Below are positions 51,901 to 62,938 of a stretch of 64,000 bases of DNA, in pieces. The notes below the pieces were generated by a model. That model did no database searches. It was given only the letters and a program-made list of their open reading frames with translations, and was not told where the DNA came from. The stretch is taken from assembly GCA_018907035.1 (NCBI GenBank), contig JACCIC010000053.1:675501-739500 (forward strand), written 5' to 3'. A program made the translations under genes and the position numbers. Source of the stretch: Sycobia sp. Sy_11 (Eukaryota > Arthropoda > Insecta > Hymenoptera > Epichrysomallidae). Within the stretch, counting starts at the first letter, position 1, and each line of letters begins with the position of its first letter.

Positions 51901-54900
51901 AATGTTAAACGCGACCACCAACACAAATATTTCTTCTACACTTGCTTTATAGACGATACTTTCTATATCCTATTTAAAACAATTAATTTTTTTGCCTTTT
52001 ACCGTAAGAATGCGACTCGCATTGAATGAAAGACATTACCTTCTCCTTCTGTTTTTTAATTGGACTTGGCCGTTGATCGATATGCTCCATAGTCGGTAAC
52101 GTTTCAGGTTCGTAACTCAATGTGTGTCGTTTGCTCGGTTCGGAACTGTAAGGTTCAAGTGTCTTCGATGCACCTAAAGCTGAAAGCACAGGTTGTGACG
52201 AGCCTATTTCAATCATAATGTGACAGTTTGCCTTTGGCAGAACTACATTTTAAAGAAAGCACTTGAGGTACTCTTAATCCTAAACACAAGAATAAAACTA
52301 TTAGCTGGCTACTTACTGTCCATACTACGTGACGTCATTTTTCTAGTACTGAGGAACCTTTCGAATTTCGGAGGCTGCCTCTCAATGGGCGTCTTTTTCG
52401 TTTCGTAATGTGTTCGTCCGGAGTAACGGAAACTGGATCCTAAATGCGGTATTATTCCAGCTTTCTTGACAGGGTCAGGGCTCATGAGTCTAAAAAATTT
52501 GTTCAATGTAGATAAATGTTTCATTAATTATTTATAATATAAGCATTTCACCCATTTCACCAATTGATCTATTTTGGGTTCGAAAATTACGATGTTTAAA
52601 TCAAATTTTTTAAAAACTTTGGAAAAAGTTATTATAAAAAATATCTACAGAATATGCCATGATTGTAAATATATATTTTTCAATACAAAATGTGTCAGGC
52701 TATGAAGTTAAACTAACAAAGCGAGGACTTGAAATGTGGGTGGTGGATTTGGTTCAGATGTTTTACGGTGACTCTCATTACCTTTCGAGTGAAACTTGTA
52801 AACCTTTTACGACTCAGCACTTTTCTGTTACCCAGATAAGGCAGTTTCTTTTAAGTTACAGTAAATATATTTCTCTAATTAAATTGGATATTGCATTATT
52901 TTTGGTATCAGATTCGAAGAAAGACTAACAGTTCGCGAAAAATTTTTTTAATTAATTTATATCTAAATTGTAATACTTTCTAATTTCATGTCCATTTAAA
53001 TAAATTGTTTACTTATATATACTACCACGTTCGTGGATAATCTAGTTCAACTTTAATTAATAATACTTAGTAAATTAAAATATTCGCTTGAAATGTTATT
53101 AATGCTTCAACTCAGGAGCTATAAAGAGGAATTCACATTTAAAAAATCTCTTTAATTCCGTAGTTAGTAGAGTTAAATATTCATTTATAAGCAATGAGGT
53201 ATACCAGAACTGAGGAATAAGAAAGCCTTAGGCTTGAAAACTTTACAGAGCTCATTGGAGGTAATAAACGTAGCTTGCTCAATCTGGAAGAAAACCGTCA
53301 GCCATATCTGATAACTAGCTTAACTCAATCAATTTTTAAATTAGTGTTTTGATTTAAAAAATGCTGAACATTCGAGTAATGTTGAATGGTGGTTTGAAGA
53401 TGAAATTCAAAATTTGGTATTTTATCCTTTGATGAAAATTCAGCCAGAAACTTTTGTGTAACAATCATTGCTTATTATATCGATCTCAAATAACTAATTG
53501 AGTATCCCTTTGAAGAGCTTAATCAGTATATATCATTGAAATTTTTAATTAAATCTAATACATTAAACATGATCGAAGTCAATAGATCGTTGTAAAATCA
53601 ATTATGCACATACCTGAAGAAAGTATGGTGTTCCACACAAGTCTTCCAAAGTTTCTTTGCTGCTCTATGTGTGGCCAGTTTGAAACCAATTGTCGATTCA
53701 AATTGTTCGAATTCGCCGGGTCTTATTTTGATATAAAAATTGTGCCTTTTGAACGAAATTTTGAGAATCTTGGGCCAGGCGAACCTGTTGATCCTCAATC
53801 TGTCCCTGTAAACAGACAAGCCAGTCGAGCAAACGCCGAGCGTAATGTCCACGCCTTCGGAATCTTTTGCCGGATGAAGGTCAATCCCGTACATCGCTAA
53901 TTTCTTTGCATTCTCCAAGTAATGCAGTTCAGCTTCCGCGGGTGTCTGACCTCTGCAGGACGAATTAAATGAAATTATAATTTTTATAAAACGCGTCTGT
54001 AATATAACTAGTAATTTCAGAGCCCATCGTCATCATTCAAATATTCTTACGAAATAACATCGACCTAAGGACTCACTTGTGCGTTTTGTGAAGGTCCATC
54101 ACCTTCTGCACCAATTCCGGGGTCTGATTAGGCGCGAATTTGAAGTCCTTCAAGTACTTGTTCCCGTGCTCCTCCGCATCGTAATCGCCGACTTCCGACT
54201 GCACTAAATAAGAGCCGAGGAGGGCGTGTGTAACGAACGAGCAGGGCAATCGGCCTGTGATTATATCGTTTCGAATTTGTAGGCACAAATGATAGCGCGT
54301 TATGTCCTCTTGTAATTGCGCAGGATCGGGGGGATAGAATTTTACTTCAAAAGTGAACTTCCAAGGCTCATCTAAAATAAAAATTTATCTTACATGATTA
54401 ATGTAATTAATTTAATATAGTTTATTATTAATTAATGAATAATAAATTCAATGTTAATGTTTTTTCAAAGCTAACAAATAAAGTTTACGAATGATTCCTT
54501 TATTTATATAAATTCAATAATACATACGCTTGAGGAACTTTAAGATTCTTTTTTCTAAATCCAACCAATTTCTGCGATCGTTTTTGTCTTCATAAATTAG
54601 GCCAAAATAATCCTTTTCGTATAAATTTAAACTTTGGCACACTTTGTCCAGAAGTTCGTATCCTTTTGCTTTCCTCTGTAAGTGAAATAAGAAGATAAAA
54701 TAGTTACACAAATTATATAGTATATTTTATGTCTTAATTTATTCAAATTAATTTTCTATTACATACGAAGATTTTAATTTTAACTACCTTTTTCTATAAT
54801 CTACCCCACATAATGTATATTACTTCTCATTTATAAAATATTTATTCTCATTTAAAAAGTACATATATTAAGCAGTTCAATAAAATGTTTTAAATGAAAA

Positions 54901-56142
54901 TCCATTATTCCAATAAGTAAAATTTCTAAAATTCTACTCTACTGAATTCAAATCTGTTATAAAAATAAGAAATTTTTCGGGATGCTTTTGACATAATTAG
55001 ATCAAGTTTTAAAGATGTTCAAAAATTAGTTACTATTTCATCTCCAATCAAACTAATCAATATTGTTATATATCATACAGCCTTTTGAACAAACCAGTAT
55101 AATTATGATGACAGTCGGACTGTTCTTGCTTCCAATTATCTCAATAGAATCTGAAATCTGAAACTTGAAATCATTCCAAAAATGAATTTTGTTAGTAAAG
55201 TACAATCTGATTGTTTCTTTACCTAAAATTGATTTTGATATTTTAGGTTTCAGATTTCAGATTTTACCAAGGCGATTATAAGCAGGGGCTGTGTGACTGT
55301 CATTATAATTATATTACTTTTTTTAAAAGATTGAAAAACTGATAAACAGTATTATTAATTAGATTGATGTTAGTCGATAAAATTAGCAATTTCAATATAC
55401 ATTAATTAAAAAAAAAAACGTGTTTTCGAATATAAATGTATTTTTTATATGACATTTGTGCATGAAAATTATAAAATTGTATAAAGTAAGGGCTACCGTT
55501 GCAAAGCATAAAGTTACGATTTCAAACAACTGTCAATCTTTCCCTAAATTGACTAGTGAAATTTGCAGTTTTTACGATAGAATTGAATTCCAGCTGCTTA
55601 CAAAACACGAGGCAACGTGTCTGTTTCGCTTTTCGAATTTTCGCCACTTTTTTACGGATCCATTGTTATTATAACGTTAAAGTAATGGTTCTCAAAATTT
55701 TGTTATTAAAATTAAATCAGTTGGTTCTTTTTCGCAACAGGTCTAGCTGCGACACCTACAGGTCACATATAAATGTTCGGTGGGACATCGACAGAGTTGT
55801 ATTAAAAAATATCGTACACTAAAAACAAGCAGTAGTTTAGAAAATGCTTGAAAAATATATTAAACGATCAATCTCGAAAGCTTAGCCTCGATTCGCGGGA
55901 CCGAATCAAGAAATCTTTCTATATGAATCGCATTGACGATCGACGCCAGTTTCTAATTTATATCCGGCTTACTCGCCGAGATGATTTACCTCGATATTGA
56001 ACTCCTTGACCGTGCCGTCTAAAAGGGTCACCTTGGCGTGGACCAATTTTCCCTTGCTAAGTGGACTCTTGCTCGGCGAGCTGGTGCCGTTCTCGGTCGC
56101 CAATTCTGTCGGGCCAACGCTCGGCTTCCGTTCTTCCGGCAT
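33920..56142 (-). CDS. cora: Coracle, protein 4.1 homologue of septate junctions
   Basis: Coracle is the submembrane FERM protein that links Neurexin IV and partners to the cortex in septate junctions. Coding exons 5' to 3': 56142-55990, 54675-54528, 54371-54077, 53952-53614, 52489-52317, 52179-52040, 51415-51335, 50076-49822, 49523-49269, 48710-48651, 46830-43138, 40699-40592, 39281-39171, 38120-38016, 35522-35313, 34099-33920; 6306 nt, 2101 residues. Start [13 protein letters not shown]. The FERM domain spans exons 1-5 (F1 [17 protein letters not shown]2 [16 protein letters not shown]3 [17 protein letters not shown]), followed by the FA region ([12 protein letters not shown]). The last two exons form the conserved 4.1 C-terminal domain, ending [14 protein letters not shown] then IEIQQQTTQ. 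Exons 7-15 are all phase 0 and so individually skippable. Exons 8 and 9 are duplicates. Exon 11 is a 1231-codon exon (residues about 634-1864) with the 25-residue repeat array. Exons 7 and 14 are my inference from splice sites and frame. Confidence 0.93.
35212..35268. repeat. (TA)n microsatellite next to a coracle exon
   Basis: AT tract running into GTATATAT units. It lies about 45 bp from the donor of the exon at 35313-35522. Confidence 0.95.
36883..36917. repeat. (AT)n microsatellite
   Basis: Pure AT tract in the coracle intron between 35523 and 38015. That intron also holds a CpG-rich patch (about 36340-36500) and poly-A or poly-T runs near 36770-36790 and 37299-37320. Confidence 0.95.
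42350..42525. other. GC-richer, structured island in a coracle intron
   Basis: Two hairpins occur in a block that contrasts with AT-rich flanks. CCCGAAAGGTC (42399-42409) pairs with GACCTTCCGGG (42434-42444) at 10 of 11 positions, and GAAGG/CCTTC (42469-42484) closes a 6-nt loop. A TTGAGAAG motif recurs, and GTCATCAG lies between the hairpins. It is not an open frame on the coracle strand. It could be a transposon fragment or a structured RNA; I do not recognise the family. Confidence 0.45.
43348..46047 (-). repeat. cora: 36 in-frame tandem repeats of exactly 25 codons in the coracle giant exon
   Basis: Every unit in the protein is 25 residues with no gaps, so the DNA period is 75 bp and 36 units fill 2700 bp (coracle residues about 895-1794). 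The pattern is x-h-x-x-G-h-h-h-x-x-x-G-x-P-L-x-x-x-x-h-x-x-D-G. A typical unit reads [20 protein letters not shown] then LGPDG. Alternating hydrophobic residues and Gly/Asp turns suggest two short beta strands per unit, so perhaps a beta-solenoid or hairpin array. Units are diverged at the DNA level, so this is not a recent expansion. A charged Lys/Glu/Pro-rich stretch precedes it. I do not recognise this repeat as a named family in 4.1 proteins. Confidence 0.95.
48651..48710 (-). repeat. cora: Truncated third copy of the duplicated coracle exon
   Basis: This 20-codon exon encodes [20 protein letters not shown], matching the C-terminal end of the 85-codon exons at 49269-49523 and 49822-50076, including the donor side. 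It keeps phase 0 and usable splice sites. Its acceptor side is new sequence. Confidence 0.85.
48840..49160 (+). repeat. Ribozyme-bearing intronic repeat, copy A
   Basis: About 320 bp matching 50256-50566 throughout with scattered substitutions. It begins ATTTTATCGT and ends near CAATTATTTA. Besides the hammerhead it has a conserved hairpin ATTTCAA/TTGAAAT (49041-49070). It lies in the coracle intron 48711-49268, in the orientation opposite to coracle. Confidence 0.88.
48889..48957 (+). ncRNA. Hammerhead ribozyme (type III layout), intact core
   Basis: All hammerhead parts are present in order. Stem III 5' strand GTACGT is at 48889-48894, the cleavage-site C at 48895, and stem I TAGGA/TCCTA at 48896-48900 and 48916-48920. 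The core CTGACGA is at 48921-48927, stem II GCCC/GGGC at 48928-48931 and 48945-48948, and core GAAA at 48949-48952. Stem III closes as ACGTAC (48952-48957). All three stems are perfect. Loop I contains TTACCTGC (48906-48913) and loop II its exact complement GCAGGTAA (48933-48940), giving the loop-loop contact that natural hammerheads need for fast cleavage. Cleavage is predicted after 48895. It would act in RNA made from the + strand, antisense to coracle. Activity is inferred from fold and known core rules. Confidence 0.9.
49201..49238 (+). repeat. Inverted fragment of the duplicated coracle exon (second half)
   Basis: TGATGAAAAGTTATCACCCG and onward matches the coding strand of the 49269-49523 exon ([11 protein letters not shown] region) in inverted orientation, with one or two changes. 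It follows ribozyme repeat A by about 40 bp. Confidence 0.85.
49269..50076 (-). repeat. cora: Tandem duplication of an 85-codon coracle exon
   Basis: Exons 49269-49523 and 49822-50076 are both 255 bp and encode [20 protein letters not shown] followed by an acidic-basic linker ending KKEKIK. They differ at a few positions only. The upstream intron flanks (49524 to about 49670 and 50077 to about 50210) are also nearly identical, so whole exon-plus-intron units were duplicated recently. The lysine/glutamate/proline-rich sequence is probably disordered. Confidence 0.92.
50222..50257 (+). repeat. Inverted fragment of the duplicated coracle exon (first half)
   Basis: TGACATAATTGACGAGAGCG and onward to GAGAGCATT matches the coding strand of the 49269-49523 exon ([12 protein letters not shown] region), inverted. 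It ends exactly where the fragment at 49201 resumes, and ribozyme repeat B starts at its end. Confidence 0.85.
50256..50566 (+). repeat. Ribozyme-bearing intronic repeat, copy B
   Basis: Second copy of the ~320-bp unit, in the coracle intron 50077-51334 and in the same orientation as copy A. Confidence 0.88.
50304..50372 (+). ncRNA. Hammerhead ribozyme copy B with G12A core change
   Basis: Same architecture as copy A. Stem III is GTACGT/ACGTAC (50304-50309 with 50367-50372), the cleavage-site C is 50310, stem I is TAGGA/TCCTA (50311-50315 with 50331-50335), CTGACGA is 50336-50342, and stem II is GCCC/GGGC (50343-50346 with 50360-50363). Loop I TTACCTGC and loop II GCAGGTAA are conserved. The GAAA core box, however, reads AAAA (50364-50367), so G12, the general base of the reaction, is lost. 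Strong loss of activity is expected, making this a probable relic. Confidence 0.85.
55098..55313. mobile_element. MITE-like inverted-repeat element in a coracle intron
   Basis: A 216-bp segment whose two ~65-bp arms are imperfect reverse complements. The outer TATAATTATGATGACAGTC pairs with GACTGTCATTATAATTATA, and the inner GAATCTGAAATCTGAAAC with GTTTCAGATTTCAGATTTT. A central AT-rich spacer is about 85 bp. The TA at the tips suits a Tc1/mariner-type target. It has no coding capacity and lies in the intron between coracle exons 1 and 2. Confidence 0.75.
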
Positions 56143-56151
56143 TTTCGTTTA
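56143..56151 (-). other. cora: 5' UTR part of the first coding exon of coracle
   Basis: The exon starts with an acceptor (TTTCTGTTTCAG) just 9 nt before the ATG, so at least one noncoding exon lies to the right. Confidence 0.75.
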
Positions 56152-56205
56152 CTGAAACAGAAAAACGAGGCTAAGTATTAATATAAAGCTTTTTTCTTGT
56201 CGGTT

Positions 56206-56210
<5 letters not shown>

Positions 56211-56252
<42 letters not shown>
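56211..56252. repeat. (AC)n microsatellite
   Basis: About 21 AC units, 60 bp upstream of the coracle start exon. Confidence 0.98.
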
Positions 56253-56254
<2 letters not shown>

Positions 56255-56949
56255 TCCTTAAAATTGGTTATACTGTATTAGTCTATATAATTTATTCAAT
56301 AAACTATATCAATAAATCTTAAAATACGTGGCTAATGATATTTTTCTTGCACGAATAAAGTCGAATTGCTGTTCAGCTACTGAACTAATCCACATCAAAT
56401 GGATTTGGAACCGCTGAAGACTCATACTCTTTCATTTCAAAAGGGTTTCATCAAAAAGACCCGGTAGATTTTCCAAAAGAATACTACGGCGTATAGTAAA
56501 ACAACAGAGGAAAAATTAAGAACCTGTACTTTATGCTGTCGAAGTCGAGGAGAACCGTGTAAGGGTAATAATTTTTTTTTTATCCTTCCGATAATTTCAT
56601 TATTTTCTGAAGTAGGTTTAAATAAACTAATATGAGAAAAAAAGCTAAAAAGTTTTTTAATTTTCTATACCACTAATAGTGCTACTTTTTATAAGCATCG
56701 CATTCATTGACTTTATATAAATGAGAAATCATGAGACAAGTAATAATTAAAAAAGAAAATCAATTCAATCCACGACTTGATGCTGTGCCTAAACGAAAAT
56801 ATGTTACAACAGATTATAAAAAAAAAAAAAAAAAATTACGATTAACTTTCGTCTCTATAAGATTGAAATCTTTGAATTCTGACGTAAGCCACTGTTACAC
56901 GTGTAAGAGAACGATAAATGTGATAAATCGCGGCGACTTTCCATTTCTT

Positions 56950-57164
56950 TGACGTGTCTGTATCGAAGGTGCCGTCGCGGCCGCCGTCCCTGACGACCGC
57001 GTGCCTATATGCCGCGACAATTAACGCACGCAGATCCCGATTATCGTTTCCCATGTTTCCAAGACACACAAAGAGGTTAAAGACAATAATTTACTCGTTA
57101 CGCCATACGTGTCGATAAGGAAATTTCACGGCGGAGCGACGGCGCGCGCTGGATCCGCGTATGT

Positions 57165-57214
<50 letters not shown>

Positions 57215-57410
57215 CCACGTACATTAGCGTGAATTAACGTCCGTGGAGAGGTCGCATGACAATTTAACTTTTACGGGCAAAAGTGGATCCGTGCAACGGT
57301 AGTTTACCTTTGTTATTGCGCTAAGCAAGAAAGCGAAAAGTGGCGAGCCGCGAGCCGCGGAGCGGTAGGGAGTAGCGGAAGTACGAGGCGCGCGTGGGAA
57401 ATGTTCTTTC
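56950..57410 (-). promoter_or_regulatory. CpG-rich patches with a candidate coracle first exon
   Basis: CpG-dense DNA at about 56950-57060 and 57240-57410, split by a (TA)n tract at 57168-57213. On the - strand AACAAAG is followed by GTAAAC at 57307-57302, a plausible donor for a noncoding exon ending at 57308. A C run at 57411-57419 borders it. This is a candidate promoter only. Confidence 0.35.
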
Positions 57411-57884
57411 CCCCCCCCCATATGATACACCATATATACGATATATTCTACGTTCGGGTACTGCGAAACGGTCGCAGCATACGTGGGAAAATAATTAATC
57501 GTAAAAAAAAAAAAAAATATATATATATATATCTTATTTTGGAGACCATGCATTATATGTTTACGAGACGAGTGCTTTGTAGATTTGTTTTGTGGAGCCG
57601 GAAATTCTAACGCTGTGCCAATATATTATTCGTATACGTGCGAGAGGTTTGCATCGATTCGAATCTCATAGGTTCGAACTGTTCGGATGCTCGAGGTCCA
57701 TGTATGTATAGAAATAGGTCAGCGTATCGAGCCATTCGAATAATCGGCTTTTGAGCGTTTAATTTTACACATGCGTTATATATAAACGTAACTCGTTTAT
57801 GAACTCGTAAGTCCGGGTCATCTGCGGCTTCGTAAACGCGATTTGAGGACGTTGTGCATTTCAATCTCGTCTTTCGTAAACATA

Positions 57885-57888
<4 letters not shown>

Positions 57889-57948
<60 letters not shown>

Positions 57949-57950
57949 AC
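57889..57950. repeat. (GT)n microsatellite
   Basis: About 25 GT units ending in GTGGGTGGGTG. Confidence 0.98.
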
Positions 57951-58500
57951 ATAATTTATAAAGCAAGAATTTCAGACGGATAAATAAATAAATTGAATGT
58001 TACTAGGTGGATGGTTCGATTGAATTCGATTGGGAATTTCGTTATAAAAGTCCGATACGTTCGGAGGTTCCATAACTGTTATCAAATCGAGCCTTAGATT
58101 CGAACGAGTCCCTGGTGGAAATCTATGGGCGGACGTTCGAAAGTTCGAAGACGATTCTCCATCGCTATGTGGCATTCGAATTCTCGGTGAGTACGTAGAC
58201 TAGAGCCTAAAAAGAGAAGTTGAAATAAACAAAGAACAATTGATCCCGGCACCTTTGAGTTGCGCTATTAGATCGAGATTCGAAGTATGTCCATTTGCGA
58301 TAATGAACCGATGAGGCTCGGCAGTTGCAGGCAAAAAGGCTCGCCTGTTATTTAAACATGATTGCGATCGACAACAAAAAAACCTCTTAGAGAAAAAAAA
58401 AACACGAGCACGAAATTATGGTTTTCTTTAAATGTAAGATTTTGCCGTATAAATGATGAAATATTATTCCGGAAGCACTCCGAAGAAGAAAGCGAGAGAC

Positions 58501-58515
58501 CGAGAGCGAAAGAGA

Positions 58516-58557
<42 letters not shown>

Positions 58558-58634
58558 GAAAGGAGGATGCAACGAGACGCTTGGCAAGCGTGCGAAAATA
58601 ATCAATATTTCCTGAGAGTCCTCGTGCTCACTAT

Positions 58635-58684
<50 letters not shown>

Positions 58685-58842
58685 CGCCCGCCAGACACAA
58701 TCCCTGTCGAAAACTCTTTCTTGGCGAGCGCGCGCGCGCGCACGCACATACATACACGTAAGATACATATACTTTATATACTGTCGCATCTCCTCCGTGC
58801 TCCCTATAGTCTCTAACACATCTACGCGACGTAAGCGCATAA

Positions 58843-58898
<56 letters not shown>

Positions 58899-58998
58899 GT
58901 ACACGTGCGTTACGCATCCGCGCTGACGCGTGCAAGAGTGGCTCCGAAACTTCCGAGCTTGGGTCGATCTCCGCTCTTTCCTTCTCTATCTCTCTTTA

Positions 58999-59038
<40 letters not shown>

Positions 59039-59039
59039 A
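58501..59039. repeat. Cluster of microsatellites: GA, TA, CG, TA and CT tracts
   Basis: (GA)n at 58501-58554, (TA)n at 58639-58683, alternating CG at about 58726-58743, (TA)n at 58843-58894 and (CT)n at 58981-59039, all within 540 bp. No coding sequence is credible here; the open frames are low-complexity. Confidence 0.95.
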
Positions 59040-59250
59040 CTCTTCCCGCGGCGCGTCGCGTGCGCGCTTCTGCGCGCATATAGGGTAAACCAGTTACTCA
59101 CCGAGACCGAGGGTATCGCAGTAAGCCACGTACGGGGTGTTCCCGTTCGAAAAAAAAAAAGAAAAACAATAAAAAACAAAGAGACCGATCTTTTTGAACG
59201 TCAAAGGGGTTTTTTTTTGGGCCCATCGGGGTTCTGAAAGAAGGTCTTTT
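59040..59250 (-). promoter_or_regulatory. Second candidate coracle noncoding first exon
   Basis: A CpG-rich block (59040-59080) lies beside a good - strand donor, CTCG followed by GTGAGT at 59101-59096. A noncoding exon ending at 59102 would fit the orphan acceptor of the coracle start exon. No coding signal is seen. Confidence 0.3.
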
Positions 59251-60884
59251 ATCTCTCTTAAAAACATCCCTCATTATTGGCGAACATTCAAATTATACGG
59301 TTCAAAATACATCAAAATACGTGCTCGCTTTTTTTCGTTGTCGTCGTTTCAGCGACACGCACCTGCCTTCCGGCGCATTCGAAAACCCCAATTATTCGAA
59401 TAACTTCCTCCCTTCGTGCTTTTAAACAATTTTCTCTTGGCTTTTTTGTTGTTGTTTGTTTATTTTTCAGAATTTTTTTTCTTTTCGGAATTCGAATCTT
59501 CGACAATAAAAACGTACTATGAGGGTTCTTATAATGTCACAACAAAAATCGAGATGAACATCACGCTGTCTTGAAAAGCTTTTTCACCGAAAAAATATGC
59601 CACTCGAATCGGAAAAATCTCGAGCCCTTTTTCCACGGTTTTTTGTTTGTTCTATTGCCGTTGCGGCAACACCGTCGGAACCGCTCGGTATCTCCAATCT
59701 AGGCCAAGTGCTCGACAGTTCCAACGAGACACCCTGTACATGGATGTACTTGTATACCCGCGCTATGCCGTATACTCCGTACAAAAGGATTTAATCTCGG
59801 ATTTTATCGCCCCCCCCCCACCTTCTGCCCCACAGTCGCCGGGTTTTTACCGCGTACTTATGCTTTCCGTCGTAGCTATCCGTGCAATAATAAAGAGAAA
59901 AAAAAATGGATTTTTCCATGTAATGCATATAGGGGAACGTGGAATATGAAAATGAATTCCGCTGCTCCGCGAGTCAGGAGGGGATAAAAATATATATATA
60001 TGTATACACATATATTTATAATAAAGTTCATTTAAAGTATCTTTTACGTTTAATTACGAATAAAAAACCCCTATTAATTCGCATAGTTGGAAAAAATTTT
60101 TTATAAATTATTATTATTGGTAAAGTTTTAACTGCGATAAAATAGAATGAAATAATCGAGAAAAGAATCTTAAGTTTTAATGAGAACAAATATATGTGCG
60201 CGTTGAGGAGATAAACGAACTAACAAATATGGAAGGAGTAGTGACAATAATAATTCTATAATAAAAACAAAAAATATAATAATTTTTTTACCACTTTTTC
60301 ATCAGCACTGTGCGATCGTTTAAAGAAAATCGTATGAAATCTCTTATTTCTCTGGCGGCTATTATTGATAATGAGAAATTACATCGAGAATAAATTTCAA
60401 TGACCCGAATGATTAGGAATGAAAGAAATTTTGCCAATCGGTAGAATATTTTACATATAAATCAGGAATTATTTCAACAGAATATTAATCTGATGTGTTT
60501 CTTTAAGAGCCGTTCAACGAAACCAAACACTTCTCGTAGACGACAGTTATTAGATCGACTTTTGTCGAAAAGCATAGACGATCTATATTTTATAAAAAGT
60601 ATTTTAAAATGCTTCAAAAGTATTTTACGACAGTCGCGTAAACTTGGAATAGTTCATGAATTATACACAGTCCGTGAAAATTGCGAAAAATGTTTTGGAG
60701 TTTAGATTTTTGAAATGTTTGATTGAAATATTTCGTTATCACATGAAATATTGTAAGAACGAACGCCTTAGAAACATTATTGCATGGTTATGTAGAGACA
60801 TAATTGTATAATTATATTACAATACTTGTTTGTGCTCGGTCAATGACCCGCGTCAGACCGAAATATTACTCCCGACGCTTAGAA

Positions 60885-60924
<40 letters not shown>

Positions 60925-61020
60925 ACCACTATAAGCTGCGCAAGCTTAAATTACACAGCTAATATAATACATCAGTTGCAGGATCTCCTCTAACTTTTAA
61001 TTTGTCACTTGTCACCTAGC

Positions 61021-61062
<42 letters not shown>

Positions 61063-61980
61063 TTATCTGTGACATTCAAACGGCGTAATTTTTTATACAC
61101 GAAGCCTCTCCGATTCGTTGGCGTTTATAATTATAAAGTCAGCTGTTTCCTGTTATTTGATTCGAAATTAAATATATGTATATATATTATTTCGTATTCT
61201 ATAACAAGAAAGTCCGATGGCTTTTGCTGAGCGTGTCGAAAATTTTTGTATAGTCGACACAATTGACAAACTGCCCAAGAGTCAGTGGTATATATATAGC
61301 GTACAAAAGAGGGCAACGCGTAAAAAAATTATTTTTAAGTTGAACGCACTTGGATATATAATTATTTTGAGAGAATATTAATAATCATTATCTTTCCACA
61401 GTATCGGGAGAGCTTTGTCTGATTAAAAAAAAAAAAAACAATTATTCTTTATAAATAATACTATTTTCTATAGTAAAAGCTTTTGTATAAATTATTATGT
61501 TTTATATATCGATATAAAATAGTATTTTTCTTTTGAATAATGATTAGACTTTTTTTGGACAGAAACAGTCTCTTCCTAAGTTAGAGAAAGAATATCAATC
61601 CGTTTTTATTATACAATCGTTTCATTATATTTTTAATCCATAAATGAAAATATAGAAATCATTCGTAACGTATCTGCTGCCATGATTCATCATCTTTCTG
61701 CATTTAGCTGTGAAAATTAAAAAAAAAAAAAAAAAAATGACAACGGCAAAAAAAAACAAAAAGAAGCGATAAAGGATGAGACGACGAATAAGTGCGAGCG
61801 AAATCATATATTGTTCCTCTATATACATATAATATAGAAGTAATTGGTGCAAAAAGGTACATATTGTAGGGAAACGCACACTGTCTAATAAACGCAATGT
61901 CGATCGCCGCCGATACCCGATGACATTGACGGGCGCCAACACATAAATACAACCCACGGAATGCGGTTAAAAGTTACATA
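59251..61980. other. Noncoding 5' flank or intron of coracle
   Basis: No gene is supported. (TA)n tracts occur at 60890-60921 and 61024-61057. The rest is AT-rich with short poly-T and poly-A runs. Confidence 0.5.
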
Positions 61981-61989
61981 AGAAATCCC

Positions 61990-62340
61990 ATTTTCTCGAT
62001 CCCCGCCCCGCTGTCGTTCGCCGGGCTCCGTTCGCGCCGCGCGGCAGCTGCCGCCGCTGCTTCCCGCCGTGTGTCGCGCGCGCGCGCGCGCCTCACCCCG
62101 GTGTGCTTTTGTATATTACATACCTGCTACAGCGTGCATACTGGCGGTATCCACAAAAGGTCACGACGGCTTTACGGCCAAAACGCAAGTAACTTACGGT
62201 CTTGGTCCCCCAATCCCCTTATTTTTTCTCTTTCGTCGCCGCGAAGAATGGGGAAGGTCGACGCGCTCTTCGACTCGCCGGAACGATTTTTTTTTAAGCG
62301 CAAATATTTAAATCGAGGCCGCGATAAAATGCTCTTATTT
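61990..62340 (-). promoter_or_regulatory. CpG island with a third candidate coracle first exon
   Basis: Strongly CpG-rich, including a (CG)n run at about 62077-62091. On the - strand AAGACC is followed by GTAAGT near 62194-62189, a strong donor, so a noncoding exon at about 62195-62340 is possible. The promoter of this or a neighbouring gene is a reasonable reading. Confidence 0.35.
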
Positions 62341-62891
62341 TTATAATGCCAAGGGCGACGAATGAAAGATTTGAAAAAGATTTGAAAACTTTTCTTTACT
62401 ACATCGTCGTCGTCGTCGTCGTCATCGTTATTATTGTTATTATCTCTGTGTACATCGGTGGGAATAAATTCTATGGGGATTATTTCCGGCTTTGAGCAGT
62501 CATTTGTACATGAATTATCATTGACTCGCTTTGAGGAAGTGAATTTTGTGCGGAGAGCGTTTATAAGCCCGCGTCTAAATACGTATACGATAAATTTGAG
62601 CGCTTCTCTTATAACTGGATTATATAAGAAAAAAAAAAAGAAAAGAAAAAAAAATACAAAAAAAAACCGAAATCCAGACGTTCGTGTTTGATTTTTCGTT
62701 CGAGTCATAAAATACTTTCTAACGTGAAAGCTTATCGAGTTCATTGGCAAAAATTGATTGTCGTGCAATTCATTCAACGAAGAAAACATGCCAACGGTAT
62801 GCAATTTTGCCCAATTAAATTATTGCAGATGGCCGGAAAATGCGTCCTTGACACAAGAAAAATCACTGACGACATACCAGGAATATTATTT

Positions 62892-62894
<3 letters not shown>

Positions 62895-62937
<43 letters not shown>
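62895..62937. repeat. (CA)n microsatellite
   Basis: About 21 CA units. Confidence 0.98.

Positions 62938-62938
<1 letters not shown>

Noticed and set aside
52659..52928. + strand 89-codon frame
   Set aside because: Lies in a coracle intron, has no recognisable domain and has AT-driven composition.
57607..58840. Open frames rich in Thr-His, Ser-Leu or Tyr-Ile repeats
   Set aside because: Translations of (GT)n, (GA)n and (TA)n microsatellites.
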